Shown: positions 8,562-16,611 of the stretch, in pieces
Layout of the letters: each line of letters opens with the position of its first letter
How positions within the stretch are numbered: position 1 is the first letter of the stretch
Program-made: the position numbers and the translations under genes
The notes under the pieces: generated by a model
Told to the model about the DNA's origin: nothing
Seen by the model: the letters and a program-made list of their open reading frames with translations, nothing else
The model's database searches: none
Assembly (NCBI RefSeq): GCF_900169715.1
Contig: NZ_LT835161.1
Location: forward strand, 921,590-985,589
Direction of reading: 5' to 3'
Length of the DNA: 64,000 nucleotides
Source: Kocuria massiliensis
GTDB taxonomy: Bacteria; Actinomycetota; Actinomycetes; Actinomycetales; Micrococcaceae

Positions 8562-9182
8562 GTGAACGAGCCACCTGAGCCCTTCATGCACTGGTGCGAA
8601 GTCTGCGGCATCGAGGAACTGCTTACCTCTGAGGAAGCGTTCCGAGCAGGCTGGGACTTCCCTCCGCGGTCAGGGTCTTGGGGAGTAGTCGGTCCGCGGA
8701 CCTGTGGCAAGTGCCCGATGACCGCCACCGTCTGGTGGGCGGTGACGATCGATGGCTACGACCAGGCGCAGCTGCGCACGCAGCAGCGCGACGTCATCGC
8801 GCGGATCATGGGCGAGGTCCCTGAAACTGAACCGGCAGCGCAGGACTCTTGCGCGCTCTCGGAGCAACGGGATCAACTTGATCTCTCTGACGGAGGCTCT
8901 TGGCTGGTTGTGACGCGCTCGGGTTCCGGGTATCTGTTTCGGCTTGACGGCGATGTCCGCACGGTGGTCCGGTTGGTCGCGGACGGGGCGAATGCTCGTG
9001 CTGACGAGAGAACGGTGATGCGTCGTGACGGGGAAGTGCTGCCACTGCTGGGGCTGATCGAGCCGCCGATTCAGGTGGGACGGCCGGCGTACCTCGTCGT
9101 CGGCAACGTCAGCGACGACGTGGGGTACGTGTCGACGACTCGGGCCACCACGCCTGTCGTAAGCATCCGCCGGCTGGGATGA
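8562..9182 (+). CDS. hypothetical protein with zinc-ribbon-like N-terminus
   Basis: I do not recognise this 206-residue protein. GTG at 8562 is preferred because GGAG lies 6 bases upstream; the frame is open earlier, overlapping the mutM remnant. Two CxxC pairs (C12/C15 in HWCEVCG and C48/C51 in CGKCPM) could hold a zinc ion. After a variable linker, a second half of about 90 residues begins WLVVTRSGSGYLFRLDGD. It resembles small actinobacterial hypotheticals in which a 'W.V.T.SGS.Y..D' segment is common; this is from memory, not a search. It lies between the mutM remnant and the hsd operon and belongs to the island. Confidence 0.6.
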   Translation: MNEPPEPFMHWCEVCGIEELLTSEEAFRAGWDFPPRSGSWGVVGPRTCGKCPMTATVWWAVTIDGYDQAQLRTQQRDVIARIMGEVPETEPAAQDSCALSEQRDQLDLSDGGSWLVVTRSGSGYLFRLDGDVRTVVRLVADGANARADERTVMRRDGEVLPLLGLIEPPIQVGRPAYLVVGNVSDDVGYVSTTRATTPVVSIRRLG

Positions 9183-9408
9183 ACCGAGTCCTCGTCAGAG
9201 CGAGCCGTTCCTCACGGTGTCACTCCAGGCGAATCGACGCTCCGCGAGAATGATTCCGCCTATGCAGAAGGTGTTTGCTGCACGTGTGGGAGCACGTCTT
9301 GCTCGCTCGGACCTACACGTCTCGACGTTGGAGGTTGCGTGGCTAGCGGGTTGGTTACTTGTGCGTGGCCGGTCTGAGCTAAGTGTCACTGCCCGCCGGT
9401 ACGATGGG

Positions 9409-9452
9409 CAAGTAGGGGCCGAAACTCATCCAAGTAGGGGCCGAAACTCATC
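9409..9452. repeat. perfect 22-bp tandem repeat, two units, upstream of hsdM
   Basis: Bases 9409-9430 and 9431-9452 are identical; the core of each unit reads GTAGGGGCCGAAACTC. They sit 36 bases before the hsdM ATG, in an otherwise gene-free stretch of 306 bases (9183-9488). They could be paired operator sites for the hsd operon. Alternatively they may be a relic of an insertion-sequence end, because repeated short motifs occur at the ends of IS21-family elements. A weak -10-like TACGAT lies at 9400-9405, just before them. Nothing else was recognised in this gap. Confidence 0.7.
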
Positions 9453-9488
9453 TAAGCCGCGACCGCTGAGGTCAGCACGTCAAGAAGG

Positions 9489-11468
9489 ATGGACGCATTG
9501 CCGAACATGGCCATCGATCACGCACGGATCGCTTCGCTCATCTGGGGCATCGCCGATGATGTGCTCCGCGACCTCTACGTCCGTGGGAAGTACCGCGACG
9601 TGATCCTTCCCTTCACAGTCCTTCGCCGTCTAGACAGCGTGCTCGGTCCAACCCGTGACGCAGTCATGTCGATGAAGAAGATGCTGGACGACGCTGGCAT
9701 CGCAGACCAGGATGCTCCGCTTCGGGACGCGGCGAAGCAGGACTTCTACAACACGTCTGGGTTTGCGCTACAGGACCTGCGCCATGTTTCTAATTCCATG
9801 CGGCTGCGGCAGAACTTCGAGGCTTACCTTGATGGGTTCTCGCCCAACGTGCAGGAGATCATCGACAACTTCGAGTTCCGCAACCAGCTGACACGTCTCA
9901 CCAAGGCGGATGCGCTTGGCGCACTGATCGAGAAGTTTCTTGCACCGGACCTCAATCTCTCTCCGAGCGGTCTCGACAACCACGGTATGGGGACGGTCTT
10001 TGAAGAGCTCGTTCGTCGGTTCAACGAGGAGAACAACGAAGAGGCCGGCGAGCACTGGACGCCTCGGGACGCCGTGCGCCTTATGACGCGGCTGATGTTC
10101 GAACCCATCGCAGACACGATCCCGTCGGGCACCTACAGGCTCTACGACGGTGCTATGGGCACCGGTGGCATGCTGACCGTCGCCGAGGAGACACTGAAGC
10201 ACCTCACGGAGATGTCTGGCAAGAAGGTCTCCACGCACCTCTACGGGCAGGAGATCAACGCCGAAACGTATGCGATCGCGAAGGCCGACCTGATCCTCAA
10301 GGGCGACGGCAAGGCGGCCGACAACATCGTCGGTGGTCCGGAATATTCCACACTGTCGAACGACGCGTTCGCGGGCCAGGAGTTCGACTTCATGCTCTCC
10401 AACCCGCCGTATGGCAAGAGTTGGAAGACTGACCAGGACCGCCTCGGTGGCGCGAAGAAGATCATCGACCCGCGGTTCGTCGTCAACCACGACAATGACA
10501 GCGAGTATTCGCTGGTGACGCGGAGCAGCGACGGACAGTTGATGTTCCTCGCGAATCTGATCGCGAAGATGAAGCAGGGCACCGAGCTCGGCTCCCGGAT
10601 CGCATCGGTGCACAACGGCTCCTCGCTGTTCACCGGTGACGCCGGCCAGGGCGAGAGCAACATCCGACGATGGATCATCGAGAACGACTGGCTCGAGGCG
10701 ATCGTTGCGCTGCCGCTGAAGATGTTCTACAACACCGGCATCGCCACGTACGTGTGGGTGCTCTCGAACCGCAAGGAAGATCGCCGCAAGGGCAAGGTCC
10801 AGCTCATCGACGCCACTGACTGGTACACGCCGCTGCGCAAGAACCTGGGCGAGAAGGGTGTCGAGGTCAGCTCGACTGACGCCGACAGGGTCCTCGAAGC
10901 GTTCAAAGCATTCGACGAGTACGAGGACACCGATCACTCGAAGATCTTCGACGGAGTGGACTTCGGGTACCGCAAGATCACTGTCGATCGGCCCTTGCGC
11001 ATCGCCGGTGTAGATCCGCATCGTGTTTACACGGCGAAAGAGATCAAGCAGTTGAAGGAGGACGGCGTGCGCGATGAGAGTGCGCCACCCCTCATCCGCA
11101 AGGCCCTGCCGTACGCGGCGACACCCGATCCGCTGCACGGGAGACACGAAGCCGTCATCGACGGCCGCGCCCGTGTCGTCGAGTACGAGCCCGATGTTGA
11201 ACTGCGTGACACCGAACAGGTACCGCTCAACGAGCCCGCGGGTGACTATGCCAACGGCATCGAGGCGTTCTTCCGCCGCGAGGTCGAGCCGTACGCCCCC
11301 GATTCCTGGATCGACGACTCGAAGACAAAGATCGGCTACGAGATCTCCTTCACCCGTCACTTCTACAAGCCCGCGCCGATGCGCACCCTAGCCGAAATCC
11401 AGGCCGACATCCGTGCTCTGGAGGCGGAGACTGAAGACCTGATCGTTGAGATCGCGGGGGAAGACTGA
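9489..11468 (+). CDS. hsdM: type I restriction-modification system, DNA methyltransferase subunit HsdM
   Basis: HsdM is the N6-adenine methyltransferase of a type I complex (M2S for methylation, R2M2S for restriction). The 659-residue protein has an N-terminal HsdM helical domain, the SAM-binding motif GAMGTGGML near residue 220 and the catalytic NPPYGKSW near residue 307. The C-terminal part is long, giving more residues than the roughly 500 of short HsdM forms. The ATG at 9489 directly follows AAGAAGG, so a TTG at 9498 is an alternative start. Its stop overlaps the hsdS start (TGATG), so the subunits are translationally coupled. Confidence 0.95.
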   Translation: MDALPNMAIDHARIASLIWGIADDVLRDLYVRGKYRDVILPFTVLRRLDSVLGPTRDAVMSMKKMLDDAGIADQDAPLRDAAKQDFYNTSGFALQDLRHVSNSMRLRQNFEAYLDGFSPNVQEIIDNFEFRNQLTRLTKADALGALIEKFLAPDLNLSPSGLDNHGMGTVFEELVRRFNEENNEEAGEHWTPRDAVRLMTRLMFEPIADTIPSGTYRLYDGAMGTGGMLTVAEETLKHLTEMSGKKVSTHLYGQEINAETYAIAKADLILKGDGKAADNIVGGPEYSTLSNDAFAGQEFDFMLSNPPYGKSWKTDQDRLGGAKKIIDPRFVVNHDNDSEYSLVTRSSDGQLMFLANLIAKMKQGTELGSRIASVHNGSSLFTGDAGQGESNIRRWIIENDWLEAIVALPLKMFYNTGIATYVWVLSNRKEDRRKGKVQLIDATDWYTPLRKNLGEKGVEVSSTDADRVLEAFKAFDEYEDTDHSKIFDGVDFGYRKITVDRPLRIAGVDPHRVYTAKEIKQLKEDGVRDESAPPLIRKALPYAATPDPLHGRHEAVIDGRARVVEYEPDVELRDTEQVPLNEPAGDYANGIEAFFRREVEPYAPDSWIDDSKTKIGYEISFTRHFYKPAPMRTLAEIQADIRALEAETEDLIVEIAGED

Positions 11469-12796
11469 TGTTTCGAGATCTACCACGTTATGCCGATCTG
11501 TCCAAGACGACTGTCAAATGGGTACCTATTTTGCCGCGCCACTGGGAACTGAAGCGAGGTAAGTCGCTTTTTAAGCGCGTCCAACGGGAACCTTTAACCT
11601 CAGACGGAGTTGTCACGTGCTATCGCGATGGCGTCGTGACGCTGAGGAGTCGTCGTCGATCGACAGGTTACACGGAGTCCCTGAAAGAGATCGGCTATCA
11701 GGGAATCCGCAAGGGTGATCTTGTGATCCATGCGATGGACGCGTTCGCTGGGGCTGTAGGAGTCTCTGACAGCAATGGAAAGGGAACTCCCGTATATAGC
11801 GTATGCATACCGCGCGGGGAAGCGAATCCACATTACTATGCCGCGGTCATACGCGAAATGGCGCGTAGCTTATGGATTACTGCCCTCTCTAAAGGAATTC
11901 GGGAACGCTCAACAGACTTTCGATTTGAGACGTTCGGTGCGCAGCTCCTTCCAGTTCCGCCGCCAGAAGAGCAAGCCGCGATTGTGAAGTACATCGACGA
12001 TGCGCGCGTGCGGATCGAAAGGGCTATAGCCGCGAAGCGTCGCATGATAGCCCTGCTCGAAGAACAGAAAGCAGCGATAGTCGCCGAGACACTAATGGAC
12101 TTCAAAGGGTCGAGCCGCGAGCTACGTCACGTGCTAGAAAAGCTTGTAGATTGCGAGCATAAGACCGCGCCGTATGTTGAGGGCGGAAAGCATTGGATCT
12201 TGCGTACCTCGTCGGTGAAGAAGGGGAAGATCGATTGGTCCGGCGCGTACACGACAGACGCTGAGTCATTTGAGGAATGGACCCAGCGTGCCACTCCTCG
12301 ACCCGGCGACGTGATCTTTACACGAGAAGCTCCAGTTGGGGAGGCGGCTGTGATTCCGTCCGGACGAAACGTTGCGCTCGGTCAGCGCACCGTTCTGATG
12401 AAGCTTCGCAAGGATGTAATTGTTCCCCAGTTTCTTGTTCACCAGATCTACGAGGGCCTCCCTCGGGAGCGGATCAAGTTGGCTACTCAGGGGTCTACCG
12501 TCGGGCATTTCAATATGGATGACATCGGGTGGATGCGGGTGCTTGTCCCAAATCTCGAGGAGCAAGAGAAGGCGGTTGCTAAGATCGACGATCTTTCGCG
12601 TAAGCCGCACGAAGCCATCATGAAAGCAGAGCGGGAGATGAGGCTCCTCCAAGAATTTCGTACCCGCCTTTTTGCCGATGTCGTGACGGGGCAGGTTGAC
12701 GTCCGTGCGATCGCCGCATCGTTGCCTGAATTCCCGGAACTGGGGATCGGACTGGACTCGTTGTTGGATGATGCACTTGCCGGAGGTGAGGAGTGA
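11468..12796 (+). CDS. hsdS: type I restriction-modification system, specificity subunit HsdS
   Basis: HsdS recognises the bipartite DNA target through two target-recognition domains (TRDs). The 442 residues show two half-repeats: TRD1 (about 1-165) followed by a conserved helix (PPPEEQAAIVKYIDDARVRIERAI), and TRD2 (about 205-360) followed by a similar helix (EEQEKAVAKIDDL). The target sequence cannot be predicted. The first TRD is visibly richer in A+T than hsdM and hsdR, as expected for exchangeable TRDs. It overlaps hsdM by one base and hsdR by four. Confidence 0.95.
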   Translation: MFRDLPRYADLSKTTVKWVPILPRHWELKRGKSLFKRVQREPLTSDGVVTCYRDGVVTLRSRRRSTGYTESLKEIGYQGIRKGDLVIHAMDAFAGAVGVSDSNGKGTPVYSVCIPRGEANPHYYAAVIREMARSLWITALSKGIRERSTDFRFETFGAQLLPVPPPEEQAAIVKYIDDARVRIERAIAAKRRMIALLEEQKAAIVAETLMDFKGSSRELRHVLEKLVDCEHKTAPYVEGGKHWILRTSSVKKGKIDWSGAYTTDAESFEEWTQRATPRPGDVIFTREAPVGEAAVIPSGRNVALGQRTVLMKLRKDVIVPQFLVHQIYEGLPRERIKLATQGSTVGHFNMDDIGWMRVLVPNLEEQEKAVAKIDDLSRKPHEAIMKAEREMRLLQEFRTRLFADVVTGQVDVRAIAASLPEFPELGIGLDSLLDDALAGGEE

Positions 12797-15735
12797 GCAT
12801 GCGGCGTCTCAATGAGGAGAGCTTGGAAGCGCTCATCGTCGACCAGATGGTCGAGGATGGGTGGGGTGAGGGCGCGCCAGCCGATTACGTTGCGTCCTAC
12901 GCTCTCGACCTCAACCAGTTCACGAAGTTCATCGAGACGACACAGTCCGAGCGCGTCGAAGCACTTGGCCTTCGCTCCGACACCCCTACACGTCACAAGT
13001 TCCTCGCGCGGCTCCAGGGTGAGATCACGCGCCGCGGTGTTGTGCATATGCTGCGCAACGGTATCGACCACCACGGTCTCCACGTTGATCTGTACTACCC
13101 AACGCCTGTCGAGGCGAACTCCCGTGCTGTTGATCTCTTTGACGCGAACCGATTCGTAGTCACACGACAGGTCCATCACAGTGTGAGCAACACGGGTGAC
13201 GCTGTAGACCTTGTCGCGTTCGTCAATGGTTTGCCAGTATTCACATTCGAGTTGAAGAACAACATCACGAAGCAGACGGTCGAGGACGCGGTCCAGCAGT
13301 ACCAACGCGACCGCGACCCCCGTGAGCCGCTGTTCGCCTTTGGCCGGACGATCGCACACTTCGCCCTCGACGACCAACGCGCCCGGTTCTGTACCGAGCT
13401 CAAGGGAGCTTCTTCGTGGTTCCTCCCCTTCGACCAGGGCTTCAATGACGGGGCCGGCAACCCGCCAAACCCGGGCGGTGTAATGACCGACTACCTCTGG
13501 CGGCAGGTCCTCGCTCCGCACAGCCTCGCGGGGATCATCGAGAACTATGCACAGATCGTCGTTGAGAAGAACCAGAAGACCGGCAAAAAGGCCCCGAAAG
13601 CGATCTTCCCGCGGTATCACCAGCTCGACGTTGTCCGGCAGCTACTTGCCGATGTCGAGGCGAACGGTGCGGGCCGCCGGTACCTGATCCAGCACTCAGC
13701 GGGCAGTGGTAAGTCGAACTCGATCGCCTGGTTGACGCATCAGTTGACCGAGACGACCCATGAAGCTCGCATTGCCTTCGACTCGATCATCGTCGTCACC
13801 GACCGAATCATTCTGGATAACCAGCTCACACAGACGATCAAGTCGTTTCTACAGGTGGGCTCGACGGTGGTGCACGCCGACCGATCGGGGGATCTCAGGC
13901 GGGCGATCTCGGCGGGTAAGAAGATCATCGTCACGACGGTGCAGAAGTTCCCTTACATCCTGGATGACATCGGAGCGGATCATCGCGACCGCACGTTCGC
14001 CATCGTGATCGACGAGGCGCACTCGTCGCAGGGCTCGAAGACGTCGGCTGCAGTGTCCCGCGCTCTCGGCGGTATCGACGAACTTGAAGATGACACCGTC
14101 GAAGACCAGATCAACCGCATCATCGAGGGTAAGAAGCTCCTGACGAACGCGAGCTACTTCGCGTTCACTGCGACTCCGAAGAACAAGACCCTCGAGATGT
14201 TCGGTGAGCCTGTGCCGAACTCAGACAGAGGCACGAGCTTCCGGCCTTTCCACTCGTACACGATGAAGCAGGCGATCCAGGAGGGCTTTATCGTCGATGT
14301 CCTCGCGAACTACACTCCCGTCGATAGCTATTACAAGCTCATGAAGACCGTAGAGGACGACCCCGAGTTCGACGCTAAGCGTGCATCGAAGAAGCTCCGC
14401 GCGTACGTCGAGGGTAACGAACATGCCATCGCACTGAAGTCCGGGATCATGGTCGAGCACTTCCTCGGCCAGGTCGTGGGAAAGCGAAAGATCGCCGGGC
14501 AGGCCCGGGTGATGGTGGTGACGTCATCGATTGCACGATGCATCGAGTACTTCCACGCGATCCGTGAGGCACTCGCCGCGCGCAAGAGCCCGTATCAAGC
14601 AGTCGTTGCCTTCTCCGGCGAGCACGAGTACAAGGGCATGAAGGTGACCGAGGCTAGCTTGAATGGCTTCCCCTCCAACGCGATCGCGGAGCAGGTGGAG
14701 ACCGATCCTTACCGGATATTGGTCGTCGCCAATAAGTTCCAGACGGGATACGACGAGCCGCTGCTGCACACGATGTACGTCGACAAGGCGCTCTCTGGAG
14801 TTCTGGCTGTGCAGACGCTGTCGCGTCTCAACCGTGCCCACCCTGCCAAGCACGACACTTTCGTTCTCGACTTTGCGAACGACGCCGACGATATCCAGCG
14901 AGCGTTCGAGCCGTACTACCGGACGACGGTGCTGGCCGAGGAGACTGACGCCAACAAACTTCATGACCTAGTGAACGATCTCGACGCCGCCGGCATTTAC
15001 ACCCTCGAGAAGGTTGATGAGTTTGTGAGTCGCTACCTGGCTGGTGAGAGTCGTGACCAACTCGACCCGCTGCTGGATATTTCTGTTGCGGAGTATATTG
15101 AGCTTCCCGACGAAGACGACCAGGTGTCGTTCAAGGGTGATGCCAAGGCGTTCCTGCGGACCTACAACTTCCTGTCTACCGTCCTGCCTTACGGGAGCCA
15201 GGACTGGGAGAAGCGATCGATCTTCCTCGATCACCTCGTGCCGAAGCTCCCAGCGCCGAAAGAGGAAGACCTCTCCGCGGGCATCCTGGAGAACATCGAC
15301 CTCGAGTCCTACCGTGCTGAGAAGCAGAACGCGATGAAGATCGTTCTTGCCGACGAGGATGGCACGCTTGCCGGAATACCGCCCGGCGGCGGTGGGCACC
15401 GTTCGGATCCAGAGCTCGATCGGCTCTCGGCAATCGTGAGGAGCTTTAACGACCACTTTGGCAACATCGAATGGAACGATGCCGACCGTGTCGGGCGCTT
15501 CATCACAGAAGAGATCCCGAGGCTCGTGTCCGAAGATGAGGCCTACAGGAACGCACAGTCAAACGACGACCCTGTGAACGCTCGCGTAGAGAGCGACCGC
15601 GCGCTCGGTCAAGTGATGCTGCGTCTTATCGCGGACGACACCCAACTGTTTAAAGAGTTCCAGGATAATGGCAGTTTCAAGCAGTGGCTGGCCGAAGCTG
15701 TCTTCAGGGCGACGTACCGAAAGGGTGCTGCATAA
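12793..15735 (+). CDS. hsdR: type I restriction-modification system, restriction subunit HsdR
   Basis: HsdR is the motor and nuclease of the type I enzyme. It translocates DNA using ATP and cleaves unmethylated targets. The 980-residue protein has a PD-(D/E)XK-type nuclease segment (DLVAFVNGLP then FELKN, about residues 138-156). It then has the SF2 motor with Walker A SAGSGKSNS (about 302) and DEAHSSQ (about 406), followed by TATPKNKT. All core motifs are intact, so restriction activity is plausible. The GTG start overlaps hsdS (GTGA); an ATG two codons later is an alternative. Confidence 0.95.
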   Translation: MSMRRLNEESLEALIVDQMVEDGWGEGAPADYVASYALDLNQFTKFIETTQSERVEALGLRSDTPTRHKFLARLQGEITRRGVVHMLRNGIDHHGLHVDLYYPTPVEANSRAVDLFDANRFVVTRQVHHSVSNTGDAVDLVAFVNGLPVFTFELKNNITKQTVEDAVQQYQRDRDPREPLFAFGRTIAHFALDDQRARFCTELKGASSWFLPFDQGFNDGAGNPPNPGGVMTDYLWRQVLAPHSLAGIIENYAQIVVEKNQKTGKKAPKAIFPRYHQLDVVRQLLADVEANGAGRRYLIQHSAGSGKSNSIAWLTHQLTETTHEARIAFDSIIVVTDRIILDNQLTQTIKSFLQVGSTVVHADRSGDLRRAISAGKKIIVTTVQKFPYILDDIGADHRDRTFAIVIDEAHSSQGSKTSAAVSRALGGIDELEDDTVEDQINRIIEGKKLLTNASYFAFTATPKNKTLEMFGEPVPNSDRGTSFRPFHSYTMKQAIQEGFIVDVLANYTPVDSYYKLMKTVEDDPEFDAKRASKKLRAYVEGNEHAIALKSGIMVEHFLGQVVGKRKIAGQARVMVVTSSIARCIEYFHAIREALAARKSPYQAVVAFSGEHEYKGMKVTEASLNGFPSNAIAEQVETDPYRILVVANKFQTGYDEPLLHTMYVDKALSGVLAVQTLSRLNRAHPAKHDTFVLDFANDADDIQRAFEPYYRTTVLAEETDANKLHDLVNDLDAAGIYTLEKVDEFVSRYLAGESRDQLDPLLDISVAEYIELPDEDDQVSFKGDAKAFLRTYNFLSTVLPYGSQDWEKRSIFLDHLVPKLPAPKEEDLSAGILENIDLESYRAEKQNAMKIVLADEDGTLAGIPPGGGGHRSDPELDRLSAIVRSFNDHFGNIEWNDADRVGRFITEEIPRLVSEDEAYRNAQSNDDPVNARVESDRALGQVMLRLIADDTQLFKEFQDNGSFKQWLAEAVFRATYRKGAA

Positions 15736-16126
15736 GGGTATCGCGTCGAGAGCATCCAAGGATCATGGCTCAACGGGCTCTAGGGGTGGATTCGATTTCT
15801 ATATGGGCTATGAGGCGACCCCGTGAGTCCCCGCGGGCTTTTGAGTTGAGTCACTGTGGGGCAAGTGTTGCCTTAGTGACGTTTCTAAGCCGCCGCCTCG
15901 ATGTCCACTCCTGCCTGCATCCTGATCCGAGTGGCACGGTTGGATGACCTTGAATGAGTAACTCTGATCAGACCCTAGGGCTGGTGGGCAATTCGAGGTT
16001 AGAGTTCTATGGCGTTAGAGAGCGTTGCAGGGCAAAGTATCCGTTGGGCGTGTAGCAAGCCAGTTCGCAACATCGGCTCTTCGCGCCGCTATATGTAGTG
16101 AGAGCGATCTGTCGGAGGTGGGTGGA
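15736..16126. other. 391-base gap with no gene recognised
   Basis: This stretch lies between hsdR and the HTH-like gene. All longer frames are shadows or run into the next gene without a convincing start. I see no strong terminator hairpin after hsdR and no confident promoter, although CTATAT near 16090 could be a -10 element for the downstream pair. Confidence 0.5.
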
Positions 16127-16606
16127 ATGATGAGAGTCTCGCGAGTTGGAGGTCTTCTGTCGAACAGTGCGACGCAGCCTGCCACGCAGGTCCGCTCCCA
16201 ACTCGAATCGCTGGGAGAGGCGAAGGCTCACCGCTGCGAAGCGGCCCGATTTATCCGGGCCCGCGTCCGCATCGGGTTGAGTACGACGGACTTGGCTGAC
16301 GAGGTCGGCGTCTCGCCGCACTCGCTCATCCGGAGGGTGGTCGAGCGCGGCCGCACCACGGAATCGTCGGCGCGACGGGCCAACCAGCGCCTGGCCGTGA
16401 TCGACGACCCGCTGGCCGACCCGACCAGTGGCTACCTGGAGGAGACGCCGTCTCGCCTGAAGAAGACCGCCGATCTCTCCGGCAACCACGGTGCCGACGT
16501 ACTCGTCCTCGCCGACGCGCTGAAGCTCAGCCCCACACAGGTGCGCGACCCGCTCGGCGACGCCAACAAGCGTCCCGTTCTGCGTCTCGTCGGCGACGAG
16601 GGCTGA
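16127..16606 (+). CDS. small putative HTH DNA-binding protein paired with the helicase
   Basis: I do not recognise the family. The frame is open from 16025, but two adjacent ATG codons at 16127 and 16130 follow a GGTGG-like ribosome-binding site, giving about 159 residues. The middle (LSTTDLADEVGVSPHSLIRRVVERG) looks like a helix-turn-helix, and the C-terminal third is rich in charged residues. It ends 5 bases before the helicase start, so the two genes are almost certainly translated from one message. Possible roles are regulator of the pair or DNA-binding/targeting partner of the helicase. Only the pairing and the HTH-like pattern are seen; function is inferred. Confidence 0.6.
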   Translation: MMRVSRVGGLLSNSATQPATQVRSQLESLGEAKAHRCEAARFIRARVRIGLSTTDLADEVGVSPHSLIRRVVERGRTTESSARRANQRLAVIDDPLADPTSGYLEETPSRLKKTADLSGNHGADVLVLADALKLSPTQVRDPLGDANKRPVLRLVGDEG

Positions 16607-16611
16607 CGGCA

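Noticed and set aside
9409-9452. Possible CRISPR array
   Set aside because: The two units are directly adjacent with no spacer, only two copies exist, and no cas gene is present.
9768-11360. A 530-codon minus-strand open frame opposite hsdM
   Set aside because: Antisense shadow of hsdM with no recognisable motif or ribosome-binding site.
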